Shown here: positions 10,389 through 20,600 of the stretch, in pieces | Layout: the number at the start of each line of letters is the position of its first letter | Position numbering within the stretch: the first letter of the stretch is position 1 | Assembly: GCA_026214975.1 (NCBI GenBank) | Contig: CM047806.1 | Location: 81,763,599-81,827,598 of the forward strand | Direction of reading: 5' to 3' | DNA from: Gentiana macrophylla | Taxonomy: Eukaryota > Streptophyta > Magnoliopsida > Gentianales > Gentianaceae | DNA: 64,000 bases | Program-made: the position numbers and the translations under genes | Notes under the pieces: generated by a model | Databases searched by the model: none | What the model was told of the DNA's origin: nothing | What the model saw: only the letters and a program-made list of their open reading frames with translations

Positions 10389-11400
10389 ACCTGTCCCGAT
10401 GCATCCGGGTAAGCGTCATAATTATCAAAGATCTCGGGCCGCCAAAAGCGGGGTGTGGTCAACTTCTTTTCAACGTCTGAAAGGCCTCTTCACACTCACT
10501 GGTCCACTCAAACTTCACATTCTTACGAGTGAGCCGGGTAAGTGGTGTAGCTATCCTTGAGAAGTCTTGAACAAACTTCCTATAATAGCCCGGCCCGGAC
10601 CAAGGAAACTTCTAACCTCTCAAAGCGTAGTCGGTCCGGACCACTTCTCAACCGCTTCAACCTTCGAGGATCAACTTTAATGCCATCTCCGAAATGACAT
10701 GACCCAAGAAACTCACTTGATTCAACCAAAAGTCACATTTGGAAAACTTAGCATACAACTCGATTCCTCTTCAAAGTCTCCAACACTATCCTTAAGTGTT
10801 CTTCATGTTCTTTCTCGTCCTTGGAATATACTAGGATATCGTCTATGAAGACTATCACAAACTTATCTAAGTATGGCATGAACACACGCATGTTGCATTA
10901 AGTCCATAAATGCAGATGGAGCATTAGTGAGTCCAAAAGGCATAACTAAGAACTCATAATGTCCATACCTCGTCATTGAAAGCCGTCTTGGTATATCTGC
11001 TACCTTGATTTTCAATGGTGATATCCCGACCTAAGATCAATCTTAGAGAACACGCTCCTTCCTTGCAACCGATTAAACAAGTCATCAATTCTTGGCAGAG
11101 GATATTTGTTCTTGATGGTGAGATTATTCAACGCTCGTAGTCGATGCACATCCTCATGCTACCGTCTTTCTTCTTGACAAACAATCTGGGGCTCCCAAGG
11201 TGAAGTACTAGGCTGAATTATATTCCTCTCGAGCATGTCCTTGGTGAGCTTTCAACTCTTTCAACTCAGCCCGGCGCCATTACGTAAGGTGCCTTGGCAG
11301 CTGGTGTCGCTCCCGGTATCAACTTGATCTCGATTCGATCTCTCTATCCGGCATGTTCCCGGTAACTCTTCCGGAAACACTTCAGATACTCCTTGACCAC
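10389..11400 (-). pseudogene. Ty3/gypsy reverse transcriptase, several frameshifts
   Basis: No long frame survives, but the diagnostic pieces appear in order on the minus strand. They are a [22 protein letters not shown] block near 10880-10970, and [13 protein letters not shown] near 10830-10870, which holds the catalytic DD pair. A thumb region with YRKFVQDFSRI-like residues follows near 10540-10590. The pieces are joined only by shifting frame several times, so the protein could not be made from this copy as written. Confidence 0.82.
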
Positions 11401-11637
11401 GAGGGTCTCCCTTAACTCGGGCTTTACTTGTTCCACATCCACTGCGTACAACAAGTAGCCTTCACAGCCTCTTCGCCAAGCCCTTATAGCCTTAACGATA
11501 TTATCGGATGTCGCTTGCTAGGCTTGTACACATTGCCTTGATAAGTCTTATCGATTTCCGTGTACCTTAAAGATCACTTTCTTTCCTCGGCAATCTAGAT
11601 GGGACGAAGTTCTCGGATAGCCAATCTATTCCAAGAA

Positions 11638-11820
11638 TCACATCGAAATCCAAAAGTCTAAAACCGTGAAGTCGCTTTTGCATCGATAAGATCCAACTTG
11701 GACTTCCACTTGTGGTATCATCTTAGTTACTTTAGTCGACACGAAAGTATTAGACGCTCCCGTATCGAACAAAGCTCTGACCATAAAATTATTTAACATT
11801 ATCGTACCTACGATGCACAT
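11638..11820 (-). CDS. retroviral-type aspartic protease fragment
   Basis: A 60-aa frame with VRALFDTGASNTFVS. The DTGA motif holds the catalytic Asp of the dimeric protease that processes Gag-Pol. It lies between the CCHC knuckle and reverse transcriptase, as expected. The C-terminal half of the domain (the ILG motif) is not in this frame. Confidence 0.85.
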   Translation of the reverse strand: MCIVGTIMLNNFMVRALFDTGASNTFVSTKVTKMIPQVEVQVGSYRCKSDFTVLDFWISM

Positions 11821-11909
11821 TTATTCAATTAACTACAGTCACAACATGAATAAACATGCTATAAACATAACTTAAAAGAACAAATTAACAATAAGTACCT
11901 GATATAACG

Positions 11910-12518
11910 TCATCCTCGAGTTACGCCTCTCAGCATCATTTGCAAAAACCGGCCCGGGCGACTTGGGCCGCTTCTACCACTTCCTTGCTTCTGGTTACCC
12001 GTTGGACCCTTGGTCGGACAGTTCTTGGCAAAGTGTCCCGTTTCTCCACAGAGATAACATCCGTTTGTATGAACTCGGCACTCACCTGAGTGATTCTTGT
12101 TGCACTTAGGGCAAAGGGGTGCACCGGTAGGTGGTTTACTTGCTGCAGGGGCCGTGGTCTTCTTGAAACTCTGATGTGGTGCTCCTCGGTTATTACCCCT
12201 GGCTCGTTCCAAAGCTCCTCTTATTCCCAACAACCACGGTGGCCTTCTTCCACAGAAGGTCTCAATTTCCAAAGCTTTATTCAACAACTCCGCCATATTC
12301 TTAGCCGTGAAACCTAGCATGCCAGACTGTATATGATATGCTAACCCTTCCTTGTATAGGGCCATTTTCCTCTCTTCTACCTTCATTAGCTCAGGATAGA
12401 ATCTTCCCAACTCGTTAAACTTGTTGGTGTCTTCTTGGCTCATCATAGTCAAACCTGCGTAAGCTTTAGAAAGCTGTCTTGCCATATCTCGCTGCTGCCT
12501 GTGGCAGGAAGTACTCAT
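11910..12518 (-). CDS. gag capsid C-terminus with CCHC zinc knuckle
   Basis: A 202-aa frame. The first half (FNELGRFYPELMKVEERKMA) matches the end of the plant retrotransposon gag domain. A proline- and glycine-rich linker follows, then CYLCGETGHFAKNCP, a CX2CX4HX4C knuckle that binds element RNA. An arginine- and serine-rich tail follows. It continues the capsid from the 12682-13329 piece after a break near 12520-12680, where capsid residues are present but out of frame. Confidence 0.9.
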   Translation of the reverse strand: MSTSCHRQQRDMARQLSKAYAGLTMMSQEDTNKFNELGRFYPELMKVEERKMALYKEGLAYHIQSGMLGFTAKNMAELLNKALEIETFCGRRPPWLLGIRGALERARGNNRGAPHQSFKKTTAPAASKPPTGAPLCPKCNKNHSGECRVHTNGCYLCGETGHFAKNCPTKGPTGNQKQGSGRSGPSRPGRFLQMMLRGVTRG

Positions 12519-12681
12519 TGTAGAACATGGTCTTGAAACCTTCCTAATCTGTCACCTTACCACTTTGCTACTCTGTATCGAATCAATCCAAGCTTCAGCT
12601 GCACCCAAAAGAAAACTGACCGCCAACTGTGCCATTTCAGTCTCGGGGACATGTATGTTCCTACATGCCTTCTCAAAACTC

Positions 12682-13329
12682 CTAATCCATTCTTGACCTT
12701 CGAGTGCTCAACATTTCCAAAGAAATCTGGACTTTGTTCCTTCTCAACCTGGTGTACCAGTCAAGCGATGGTGCTTGCTCGAAAACCGGTCTACTGTGGG
12801 AGTGCTGCATGGATAAATTGGAGGGTACGCGTAAGGCACTTCTTTGGTGATCTTGGGGTTCTTTGGAAACCGTAGGGTGGGTAGCCAAAACCTTCTTTGA
12901 AAGTCGAGGCGAGGTGACGGTGGTCTTTGTGGGTCGTGAAGTAGGACTCTTTGGAGGTGGATAGGGGACTGTTGTTCTTTGGTGGAACACAATGGGTGAG
13001 GTGTGGCTCTTTGGTGGAGGGTAAAAGATTTGTGGGTGTGGAGGGTAGCTCTTTGGCGGTGGTATCGAACTTACTGGAACTTCACTGACCAGAGAAAATG
13101 GAACCGAACTTCCCACATGCCACTGTGGGGGTTGCTGAGGTCGTGGTGGCGAATTCCGCTGAGAAACCGGTGAGGGGGTTGCTGTATGTGGTGGTGGTGA
13201 CAAACTCTGCTGAGGTGGATGACTTGGCCTCACAACACCTCCTCCTACGACTGGTGTTGGACTCTCCCGTCGAACTCCTGACGATTCTGCACCGGCTCCA
13301 GTTCTCGTGAACACCATCCTGATGATCAA
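12682..13329 (-). CDS. gag N-terminus, proline-rich
   Basis: A 215-aa frame, the first after the primer site. The natural start is probably the Met at 13317 (MVFTRTGAG), since the ATG at 13329 adds only four residues. Residues about 25-165 are rich in Pro, Ser and His, with repeated PPPKS and PPHP motifs. The frame ends LDWYTRLRRNKVQISLEM, the entry into the capsid domain. The length of the proline-rich region is unusual; it may be disordered. Confidence 0.85.
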   Translation of the reverse strand: MIIRMVFTRTGAGAESSGVRRESPTPVVGGGVVRPSHPPQQSLSPPPHTATPSPVSQRNSPPRPQQPPQWHVGSSVPFSLVSEVPVSSIPPPKSYPPHPQIFYPPPKSHTSPIVFHQRTTVPYPPPKSPTSRPTKTTVTSPRLSKKVLATHPTVSKEPQDHQRSALRVPSNLSMQHSHSRPVFEQAPSLDWYTRLRRNKVQISLEMLSTRRSRMD

Positions 13330-13399
13330 AGAAAACCAGAACGTTACTAACAGATCTAGAGAAAACTTATCTTAAAAGAATAGAAGCCTAAAAGACGCT

Positions 13400-13414
13400 T
13401 TTCTCTGATACCAA
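13400..13414 (-). other. primer-binding site, initiator-Met tRNA type
   Basis: On the minus strand TTGGTATCAGAGAA starts one base after the 5' LTR end (GGCGTTACA). TGGTATCAGAG is the usual plant complement of the 3' end of initiator methionine tRNA. Confidence 0.9.
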
Positions 13415-13415
13415 C

Positions 13416-15540
13416 TGTAACGCCCCGTTCCCGGACACCGAGTCCTTATCCGGAAATCGAAACGTTCGGCACGCATAACATTAAATAAATAATATTACAC
13501 GTAAGCCTCTACTACGTCGTATCAATTAAAAGCAAGCGGAAGCAAAGACTGGGTAAATTTTTTCCAAACATTAAAGAATAGAAACCACTAAAGATAGAAT
13601 AAATGTAATACTTATTACATTTCAAGAAACCAACGAAATCCAATGATACTAAGATAACTATTACATCCAACTAATCCAAGTCTATGAAATAGCATAAATG
13701 AAAGAACCAAAATAAATAAGAGTCTCCAACTCCGGCGTCTTCAAACGTCGTCATCAAAGTCCTCCTCGAAACCTTCACCAACCTGTTCGTCTTCTCTCCC
13801 CCAAACACATAAATAAACATGCATTTGAGGTAAGTACAATGTACATAGTAAGAAGTAGAAGATACAATTTAATTAAGGTTATTATTAAAAGCTTATCTTG
13901 GCGAAACGACTCAATCTAGGGTTCACTTCATGCCCATCGACACGTCGTGACTATACGTTTCTACTTAGCTTATCTTTGTTACATCACTACCCAAGAACAA
14001 CTGCGCATGGCGTTCATCACTGAAGATATACTTGCTAACTAACGGTGATTGATTCACCGATTAGCTCGGGGTCTCCCGGTATGCGATATCGTCCGATGGA
14101 TTTCCTCCACTACCCTTGACCGTTTAAGGCCGGCAGCGTTGTCCACCTTTTATGGGCGTATCACATCGCCGATATGAAATAGTGTACAACCGAGAATAGA
14201 TGATGTTTTATCTTTTACTACACATATGTATGTATTGATGTGAATTAACTAGCCATCCCTAGTGTTTTCAAGTAAGCTCCCTCACATCTCCTACTCTCGT
14301 ACTTAGACCACTAGACGCGGACAAGTCCTAGCAAATACACCGACATTGATGAACCCTAGTTCACCAAAGCACAAGCCCTTTTGTGCCCTCTTCTCGGCGG
14401 ATCCGAACTTCAACTCCTTTAAGAGTACATTCGGTGTTTTAACTGAACGCATCAGAAGTACAATCGAAGCTTGTTTATGTTTAATTAATCTTAATACATC
14501 GTGATTAAGAGTTTAAAACAATAAAGGACATGATGATCAAGCTTGAAACAATTAAAGTAATAGAAATAAGGTAACAAATCCAAACGCTCGTTTAAGCCTT
14601 ATGGGCGCCCGTCCACTAATACCGGACCTTCGTCCACTTAAAATCGCTACAACTTTGTATGTAAATCACCCCTCAAACGCCCGTCCGCTTAAAGCAAACG
14701 CCCGTTTGGCGACGCCGCCGTCACTAATCCCGGACGCCCGTCCTCCTAAGAACGCTACAATCTGAATCAAAAATCTCTTGTCCAGGCGCCCGTCCAGCTA
14801 GTCCGGGACGCCCGTCCGAACCACCAAAATCACAGGCGCCCGTCGACTAGTTCGAGACGCCCGTCGCTCGGGTTTACCCAAAACCCTAAAATCTTCAAAT
14901 ACGATTTTCAATCCGTTTTAACCTAAATAATGACAATTTCAACACATAAAATCACAGGAAACATATCTAACCATACCATGGCATCTAGGACCATTAACCA
15001 ACTAAAACGCCATAACCTTCTTACATCTAAACACTTAAAACCTTAGTCTAAACCTCAATTAGATTGTAGGAAGAGCTTCTTACTTGTCTTGCAGACCAAA
15101 AACCGGTCCGATCGACCTTGAAATCTGCAGCCTTTCCAACAAAGTCGCTATATCAAGCGATGCTCTTCTCACGACGATTCCGGCGTTCAAACCGATCTGA
15201 AAACGATTGAGATTTGCTTTAGATTTTGGTGAAACTGTTCCAACCCTTTTTTTTTCTCCCAAGTCGACGGCAAGAAGAAAAAAGGCGGTTGCTCTCTCTT
15301 TTTTTGACTAATGATTTAGGTTGGGGATTAATGTGTATAATAGATCCCTTATATAGTTAATCCCAACTAAATCATTTTTCCATAAAAAAAAGAAAATCTC
15401 TTTTATTATATACATAATTATCTTGAAAATTACATATATAAATATCCAATTATTTAAACTCCAAATAAAAGGAACCGAACCCAATATTTCGTTTTCGCAA
15501 AATGACACGTCTGCCCTTTCCCGAAAATCGGAATATTACA
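13416..15540 (-). repeat. 5' LTR of the chromodomain gypsy element
   Basis: A 2,125-bp copy paired with 6713-8850. It carries the promoter (TATA near 15350, minus strand) and the same cluster of GGCGCCCGTCC-like words at 14600-14875. Short indels relative to the left LTR are scattered through it. Confidence 0.95.
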
Positions 15541-15545
15541 AAAAG

Positions 15546-16199
15546 GGTGAGTGAGCAGGGACGGTTTTGGAATTTTAGATTTCTTCCTTGTTTCTGAGTT
15601 TGACTTACCTCCTAAAGGATCCACATATCATTTCAAGAAACAGTTGCAGGCAGAGGTAGCATGTTGTCATAAAGTTATCACATACAACAACAAATTTAGA
15701 GAATAATGATGACTACAAGTTAAGCTGAACTAAACGAGTTACGTCCAAGGAAAGGATCAACTCGCCAAATAAACTTCATAAGTACTGTCCTAATGCAGTA
15801 AAGTTTCAAAAATGGCTTATTCTCAACCTTTAGTTGAACACTTAAAAACACAACTTGAAAAATACAGAACACAGCTACTTCCTTTCTATAATGGAAGGCT
15901 AAGAAACTCAAATGACTTCAAAATAGTGCGCCTTCAGCATATATTCGAAGATCTAACATGTTTTCAATAAATGTACAAAGCCAATAAACCAAATACAGCA
16001 TAAACAAATTCGAGGAATGTTGGAGAAAAGCACGATTGAAGGGTTGAATAGTCAACTTTAGCGTTGATTACGGATAGGCTACGATCTATGTCATCGAGAG
16101 TTAATGAAATCATTAAATACTCCATACGGAGCAGTTGATGATGGGCTTTTAAATCGCTCGATTCGGATATCGGGTGAATGAGAAATTAATGGCTAAAAT
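15546..16199. other. flank beyond the gypsy insertion, no gene recognised
   Basis: This resumes the sequence interrupted at 6707. A GGAG/GTAAGT donor-like site can be read on the minus strand near 15610, but the sequence before it does not match a TTL exon I can recognise. The rest is AT-rich. Confidence 0.35.
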
Positions 16200-16963
16200 T
16201 GGTAGAAAATATGTAGGAGATGGGAGTTGAAGGGAGTACCTCACCCCATTCTCCCACATTGGAAACTTGAGTGTTGGGAACTCAAGTGATAATAGCTAGT
16301 GTGTCTCTTATGGAAGTGCCCCAAGGGATAAAGGTGCAGGAGGGAAGACTTAGATAATTCCACACGCACGCACGTTGCCATCCATATATCCGGCTGCTCG
16401 ATCTCGAACACGAGCACGGGCTCGGTTCGGTTGAAATGCTATTATTAATTTTTTGGACCAAATTTCTTTATGAAATTAACCATAAATTAATTTTTGGCAT
16501 TTGATTATGTCATTGGACCAAAATTTCTTTATGAAATTAACAATAAATTAATTTTTGGGATTTGATTATGTCATTGGATCAATCATAATTCAAGAAGTCA
16601 TTCGGACGACACGTCATCCGACCAATCAAGAGCAAGATAGGGGTCAGCCATGATGCTTAGCCCAACGTGTGGAATAACTTTTACAAGGGGAAAAGTTTGA
16701 TGATGTGTTTCCCCCAATCAAATTTGAACATTGGCTCCTACTCTCCACTATATAAAGAACCCCATTGATGAAGGTTTAGCATACAATTTTCTCTAGTTTT
16801 TCCACCACAAAAAGTCTAGCATATAAATCTAGTTCTTAAGTCGAAGAGAAGTCGGAGCACTCTGTAACTTCGCCGGAGCTCGGTTTTTCGAAGTGCCTCT
16901 AAATCCGAGATGTAAAGCCGTTATATCTTGGGAGATAGTTGCTATTACCGTGGGCATCATACC
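16200..16963 (+). mobile_element. Ty1/copia LTR-like region, first part
   Basis: The block around CCCACATTGGAAACTTGAG and a TATA box (CACTATATAAAGAACCCC, near 16747) is typical of a plant copia LTR promoter. A tandem duplication sits in the U3 part (16452-16573). The region continues at 18291 after a hAT insertion: the words on both sides join cleanly once one copy of ATCATACC is removed. Exact LTR ends were not found, and no matching second LTR is visible downstream. Confidence 0.55.
16452..16573 (+). repeat. tandem duplication of 61 bp in a presumed U3 region
   Basis: Two adjacent units begin TTGGACCAAA and end GATTATGTCA, with a few differences between them. They lie about 175 bp upstream of a TATA box. 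Repeated U3 units often act as enhancers in LTR promoters; that role here is inferred. Confidence 0.85.
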
Positions 16964-18041
16964 TAGACCTGGCCAACCAAAACCGAAACCGCCGGTTGGA
17001 ACCGGTACCGCCGGTTTGTGAACCGGTGGTTTGTGGAACCGCCGGTTGGCCGGTTTGTGATTATTGGAACCGAAACCGGACCGGAACCGCCGGTTGGAAC
17101 CGGCCTCGCTGAAACCGGCCGGAACCGGAACCGGCCCAACGGCTATTTATGCAACGGCTTTTTTTTTTCTCCCAAACACCCCAAAAAAATTCCCATAAAT
17201 ACTACCTCATTCCTACACCAATCTCACACCAATCTCTCTCAATCTTCTACTCATTTCTACTCGTTCTTACATCTTCTACTCATTTCTTTGATTATCAAGT
17301 TTGTTTAGTTGTTAAAAACAACAATCAAATTTACTTTACGATACCTAATTTTTGAAGTTGTTCTGATTTAATCGTTACTTCAATTCGGTTTTAGTTATAA
17401 GTAAATTTGGTTTTGTATTATATTCAACTAATTTTTTTGCAAGTGTAAGAAAAAATTAAATTTTATAATCAAATTTACTTTACTAAAATAACATTTATAA
17501 TCAATTTTACTTTACGTTCGCTTTGATTTTTTTATATGTGTTGTGCCTCCGACACGATTACATATAAAAATACGTAGGCAACCGAATTACCGGTACAAAC
17601 GTTGAAAAAATAACACAATTTACATAAACAATAAGAACTACACAATATATCTCACCTAATATTTAATAAAACAACATTTATAATCAACGTATAATCAACA
17701 TTTATAATCAACACAATATATCTCACCTATACTTAAAACCGACTCAAAAAAATTATAAAAAAAAACTATAAAAGACTTTACAAAAAACAATAATAAAAAT
17801 TACTATATAAACCTTTACAACAAACCATAAAAGACTAAAAAATAAACAATAAGAACTACGTTCACTTTGATTTTTTTATATGTGTTGTGCCTCCGACACG
17901 ATTACATATAAAAAATACGTAGGCAATCGAATTACCCGTACAAGCGTTGAAAAAATAGCACAATTTTTTAAAATAACATTATTTACAACTAAATAAAATA
18001 ACACAATATTAATATTATTTTTAAAAACAAATATAAATCTA

Positions 18042-18087
<46 letters not shown>

Positions 18088-18282
18088 CATTCGCTTTAGT
18101 AATTATGAAATTTTAAAACCGTGGCCGGAACAGTGATCTGAACCGGGAGCAAACCGGGTAAACCGTGGAACCGGCACAAACCGGCAACCGCCGGTTTTGA
18201 AACCGGCGGTTATTCGTCAAACCGGTACTTTTTGAAACCGCCGGTTCCGGTCCGGTCCGGTTCGTCCATTTGGCCAGGTCTA
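16964..18282. mobile_element. non-autonomous hAT transposon, 1,319 bp
   Basis: The ends are TAGACCTGGCCA and its exact inverse TGGCCAGGTCTA, flanked by the 8-bp duplication ATCATACC at 16956-16963 and 18283-18290. Both length and terminal sequence fit the hAT superfamily. The subterminal zones (16975-17145 and 18120-18265) are full of CCGGTT / AACCGG words in both orientations, a likely set of transposase-binding sites. There is no transposase, so it would need a related enzyme in trans. Inside are a direct repeat of about 105 bp (17516-17625 and 17860-17970) and an (AT)n run. The reading frame at 17018-17308 is a by-product of the CCGGTT words. Confidence 0.93.
18046..18086. repeat. (AT)n microsatellite inside the hAT element
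   Basis: About twenty uninterrupted AT dinucleotides. Such tracts are prone to length change. Confidence 0.95.
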
Positions 18283-18290
18283 ATCATACC

Positions 18291-18730
18291 GGAGCAATTT
18301 GTCTTAAAAAAGAATAACTACTCACCTCGGTTTGTCATTTATTTATGCATCGCACTTTACTTTTTCCTTTGTTTTGAGTTAGATCTGCAACGTCATAGTT
18401 TTATTTTATTAGATCTACTTAATAAAATAAATTTTATTTTCTAGTAACTTATTTTCTGTTGGGGAAATTTGAATTAAAATTAATTCTAAAATTACGGAGG
18501 GTCGCATCAGTTCGGTGAAAAGTTACAACTACGTAAGAGGTTGTATCCTTTCGGTCAAAGGTTGCACATGTTCGGTTGAATCATTTTGAAAGGATACAAC
18601 CGGTAGTAAATGATTTCCTTTCTCCTATAAATTCCATCTATTTATGAATGAAAAAACACATATTTTCTGCAATTTTGCACACCAAAATTCTGCCAAAATA
18701 AAAAGCATTTTTCCCCATAAATATTGGCAC
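18291..18730 (+). mobile_element. Ty1/copia LTR and leader-like region, second part
   Basis: This continues the sequence broken at 16963. A TGTTGGGGAAATTTGAATT word near 18459 and a TATAAATTCC promoter-like site near 18626 suggest that a second LTR-like unit starts here. The boundaries cannot be fixed. No coding sequence is recognised. Confidence 0.4.
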
Positions 18731-18738
18731 TAGTTAGA

Positions 18739-19118
18739 GGGCTAAATTACAATTTTGGTCCTCTAACTAAACACGTTTTTCGATTTTGGTCCTGGTTTTC
18801 TCCGCGACAATTTTAGTCCTGTAAGTGGTCTTTTATTTGCAAAAATAGTCACGAGCGCCGGAAAGACCACTTACGGAGGACTAAAATTGGTCTTTTCCGA
18901 CGACAATTTTAGTCCTGTAAGTGGTCTTTACGGCGACAATTTTAGTCCTGTAAGTGGTCTTTCAGGCGTTCAGGACTATTTTTGCAAAAAAAAGACCACT
19001 TACAGGACTATTTTTGCAAAAAAAATACCACTTACAGGACTAAAATTGTCGCCGGAGAAAAATCAGGACCAAATCGAAAAACGTGTCTAGTTAGAGGACC
19101 AAAATTGTAATTTAGCCC
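18739..19118. mobile_element. fold-back MITE with long inverted arms
   Basis: A 380-bp element with termini GGGCTAAATTAC and GTAATTTAGCCC, flanked by TAGTTAGA (18731-18738 and 19119-19126; a ninth base G also matches). The arms stay paired inward through CAATTTTGGTCCTCTAACTA and ACACGTTTTTCGATTTTGGT-like blocks. The centre holds several direct and inverted copies of TTTTAGTCCTGTAAGTGGTC, so the RNA could form a complex hairpin. Duplication length and terminus fit Mutator- or hAT-type MITEs; I cannot decide between them. Confidence 0.88.
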
Positions 19119-19126
19119 TAGTTAGA

Positions 19127-20600
19127 GATATCGAGGCCGGATCAGTTCGCCGCTTGTTCGCATTGAAGTGTCGCAATCAGAACAAGGTAAATACTGTTGT
19201 ATCTTAGGAGACTTCTTGCAAATGTCAATGTCAATGCGGTGGGTGGCGCCATCATCGCGTTGGTCAATGCATCGGTTAAAAATAAATAATAATAAAAAAA
19301 AAGTCATCGCCTGCTATAATAATAAAAATAAAAATAAAAATAAAAAAATAATCAGCGCCTGCATCAGCGCATCTTCTAACAAAATATGCGCCTGGTTTTT
19401 TTTTTTTTTTTTAATTCATTAAGTTTTTGTTTTGGATAACCTTTTTGCCTAATTAAGTCTAATATGTGTCATTTTAATAATTGTCCCTAATTTTATTTCC
19501 AATCATTATCCATGGCTGCGTTGAACGCGGATAGAATAATTATGCCAGGTTAAGTTAAAGTTCTTGAAAAAAAAAAAAAAAAAAAGATTGAAAGGCGTGA
19601 TTTTCTTTTTTCTTTTTTCCCTGTTGGGATATAGTGCTCTAATTGACTTTGGTGTTGTCAGCCTGTGCAAGGGAGCTAGAAAAAACAAATTTTATTCTAT
19701 GACTTTGGTGTTGTCAGCCTGTGCAAGTCATAAGAATATGACTTGATTCAGTTGATGAAAATATACTAGTACCAATTTTATATCCGATCTGTATGCTTCT
19801 TTAATAATATGTTGGATGCAGGTGCAATCAAGTTTGGTACTTGCTTGTTTGGACAATTTATTTAAATGAAGTTTGGTGTTTTAGGGTTCTCCACTACAAG
19901 TCGCATGTAATGAAAAGAAATAAAAATGGGGAAACAGAATGTGGACATTGTTTTCCTTACTACTTTCTAAAAGGAAAAATCGTAATTTTAATTACCTTGA
20001 TTGGGAGCATTGTTTACGCCTTGTGCACTAGAAACATATTTGGTATTCTTGTTTCTTCAAACTTAGTGGGAAAATGCTCTTTGGTTAGAATCCTAGATCT
20101 AAAGCGTGTGGTGTGACGTAAACTTTGGTTATGTGGTAGAATATAGAATTTTGGATTATTAAAATTCTAAGGTTGCACTTGCTCACATCAATATTCTACT
20201 TTATGTTATGTATTAATTAGTTGAGAACAAACTGAGTGTGGTAACTTTGTTGATCTTCTGTTCGCTAAACAGAAATGGAAAGATACACCGAGGTGGATAC
20301 AAGTGTCGTGGTGACACGTGTGTATGTGCCTAATATGGCACTAAATGTTGCTTCTTTAACTTGGTCATCTCTCCTCATGCTTGGAAAGGACCAAGACAAG
20401 AAAGTTGCTTGTGCAACGATCGATGCTTTGAATAATCAAACTAGGATTGATTACTATGTTGACACTAGAAGCTGTGGTGAGCACAAAAGAGATGCTCAGA
20501 AAGAGCGGTGAGACTGGATTTAAGATCCGCTTACATGCTTGAGTAATCTTGTTTGTGACACCATAACTAGAACTTGCAAATTTCAAATCTGTTGGTCCAT
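19127..20600 (+). other. decayed copia leader or gag zone, no clear protein
   Basis: Low-complexity A-rich and T-rich runs (19270-19400, 19560-19620) are mixed with unique sequence. A 28-bp word starting TGACTTTGGTGTTGTCAGCC is present twice (near 19646 and 19700). A 78-aa frame at 20275-20511 is clean but matches no family I recognise. The position between copia LTR-like DNA and copia integrase suggests a decayed gag. Confidence 0.4.

Larger units (their letters stand above)
6713..15540 (-). mobile_element. Ty3/gypsy chromodomain retrotransposon, full length
   Basis: An 8,828-bp element bounded by TGTAACGCCCCG and GGAATATTACA, with AAAAG duplicated at 6708-6712 and 15541-15545. The LTRs are 6713-8850 and 13416-15540. 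Transcription runs on the minus strand, so the right LTR is the 5' one. The order from it is primer site, gag, CCHC knuckle, protease, reverse transcriptase, RNase H, integrase, chromodomain, purine tract, 3' LTR. This is the standard chromovirus order. Most domains are recognisable but split by frameshifts. The two LTRs are highly similar with mostly 1-2 base indels between them, so the insertion is fairly recent, or the frameshifts are sequencing errors, or both. Confidence 0.95.
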
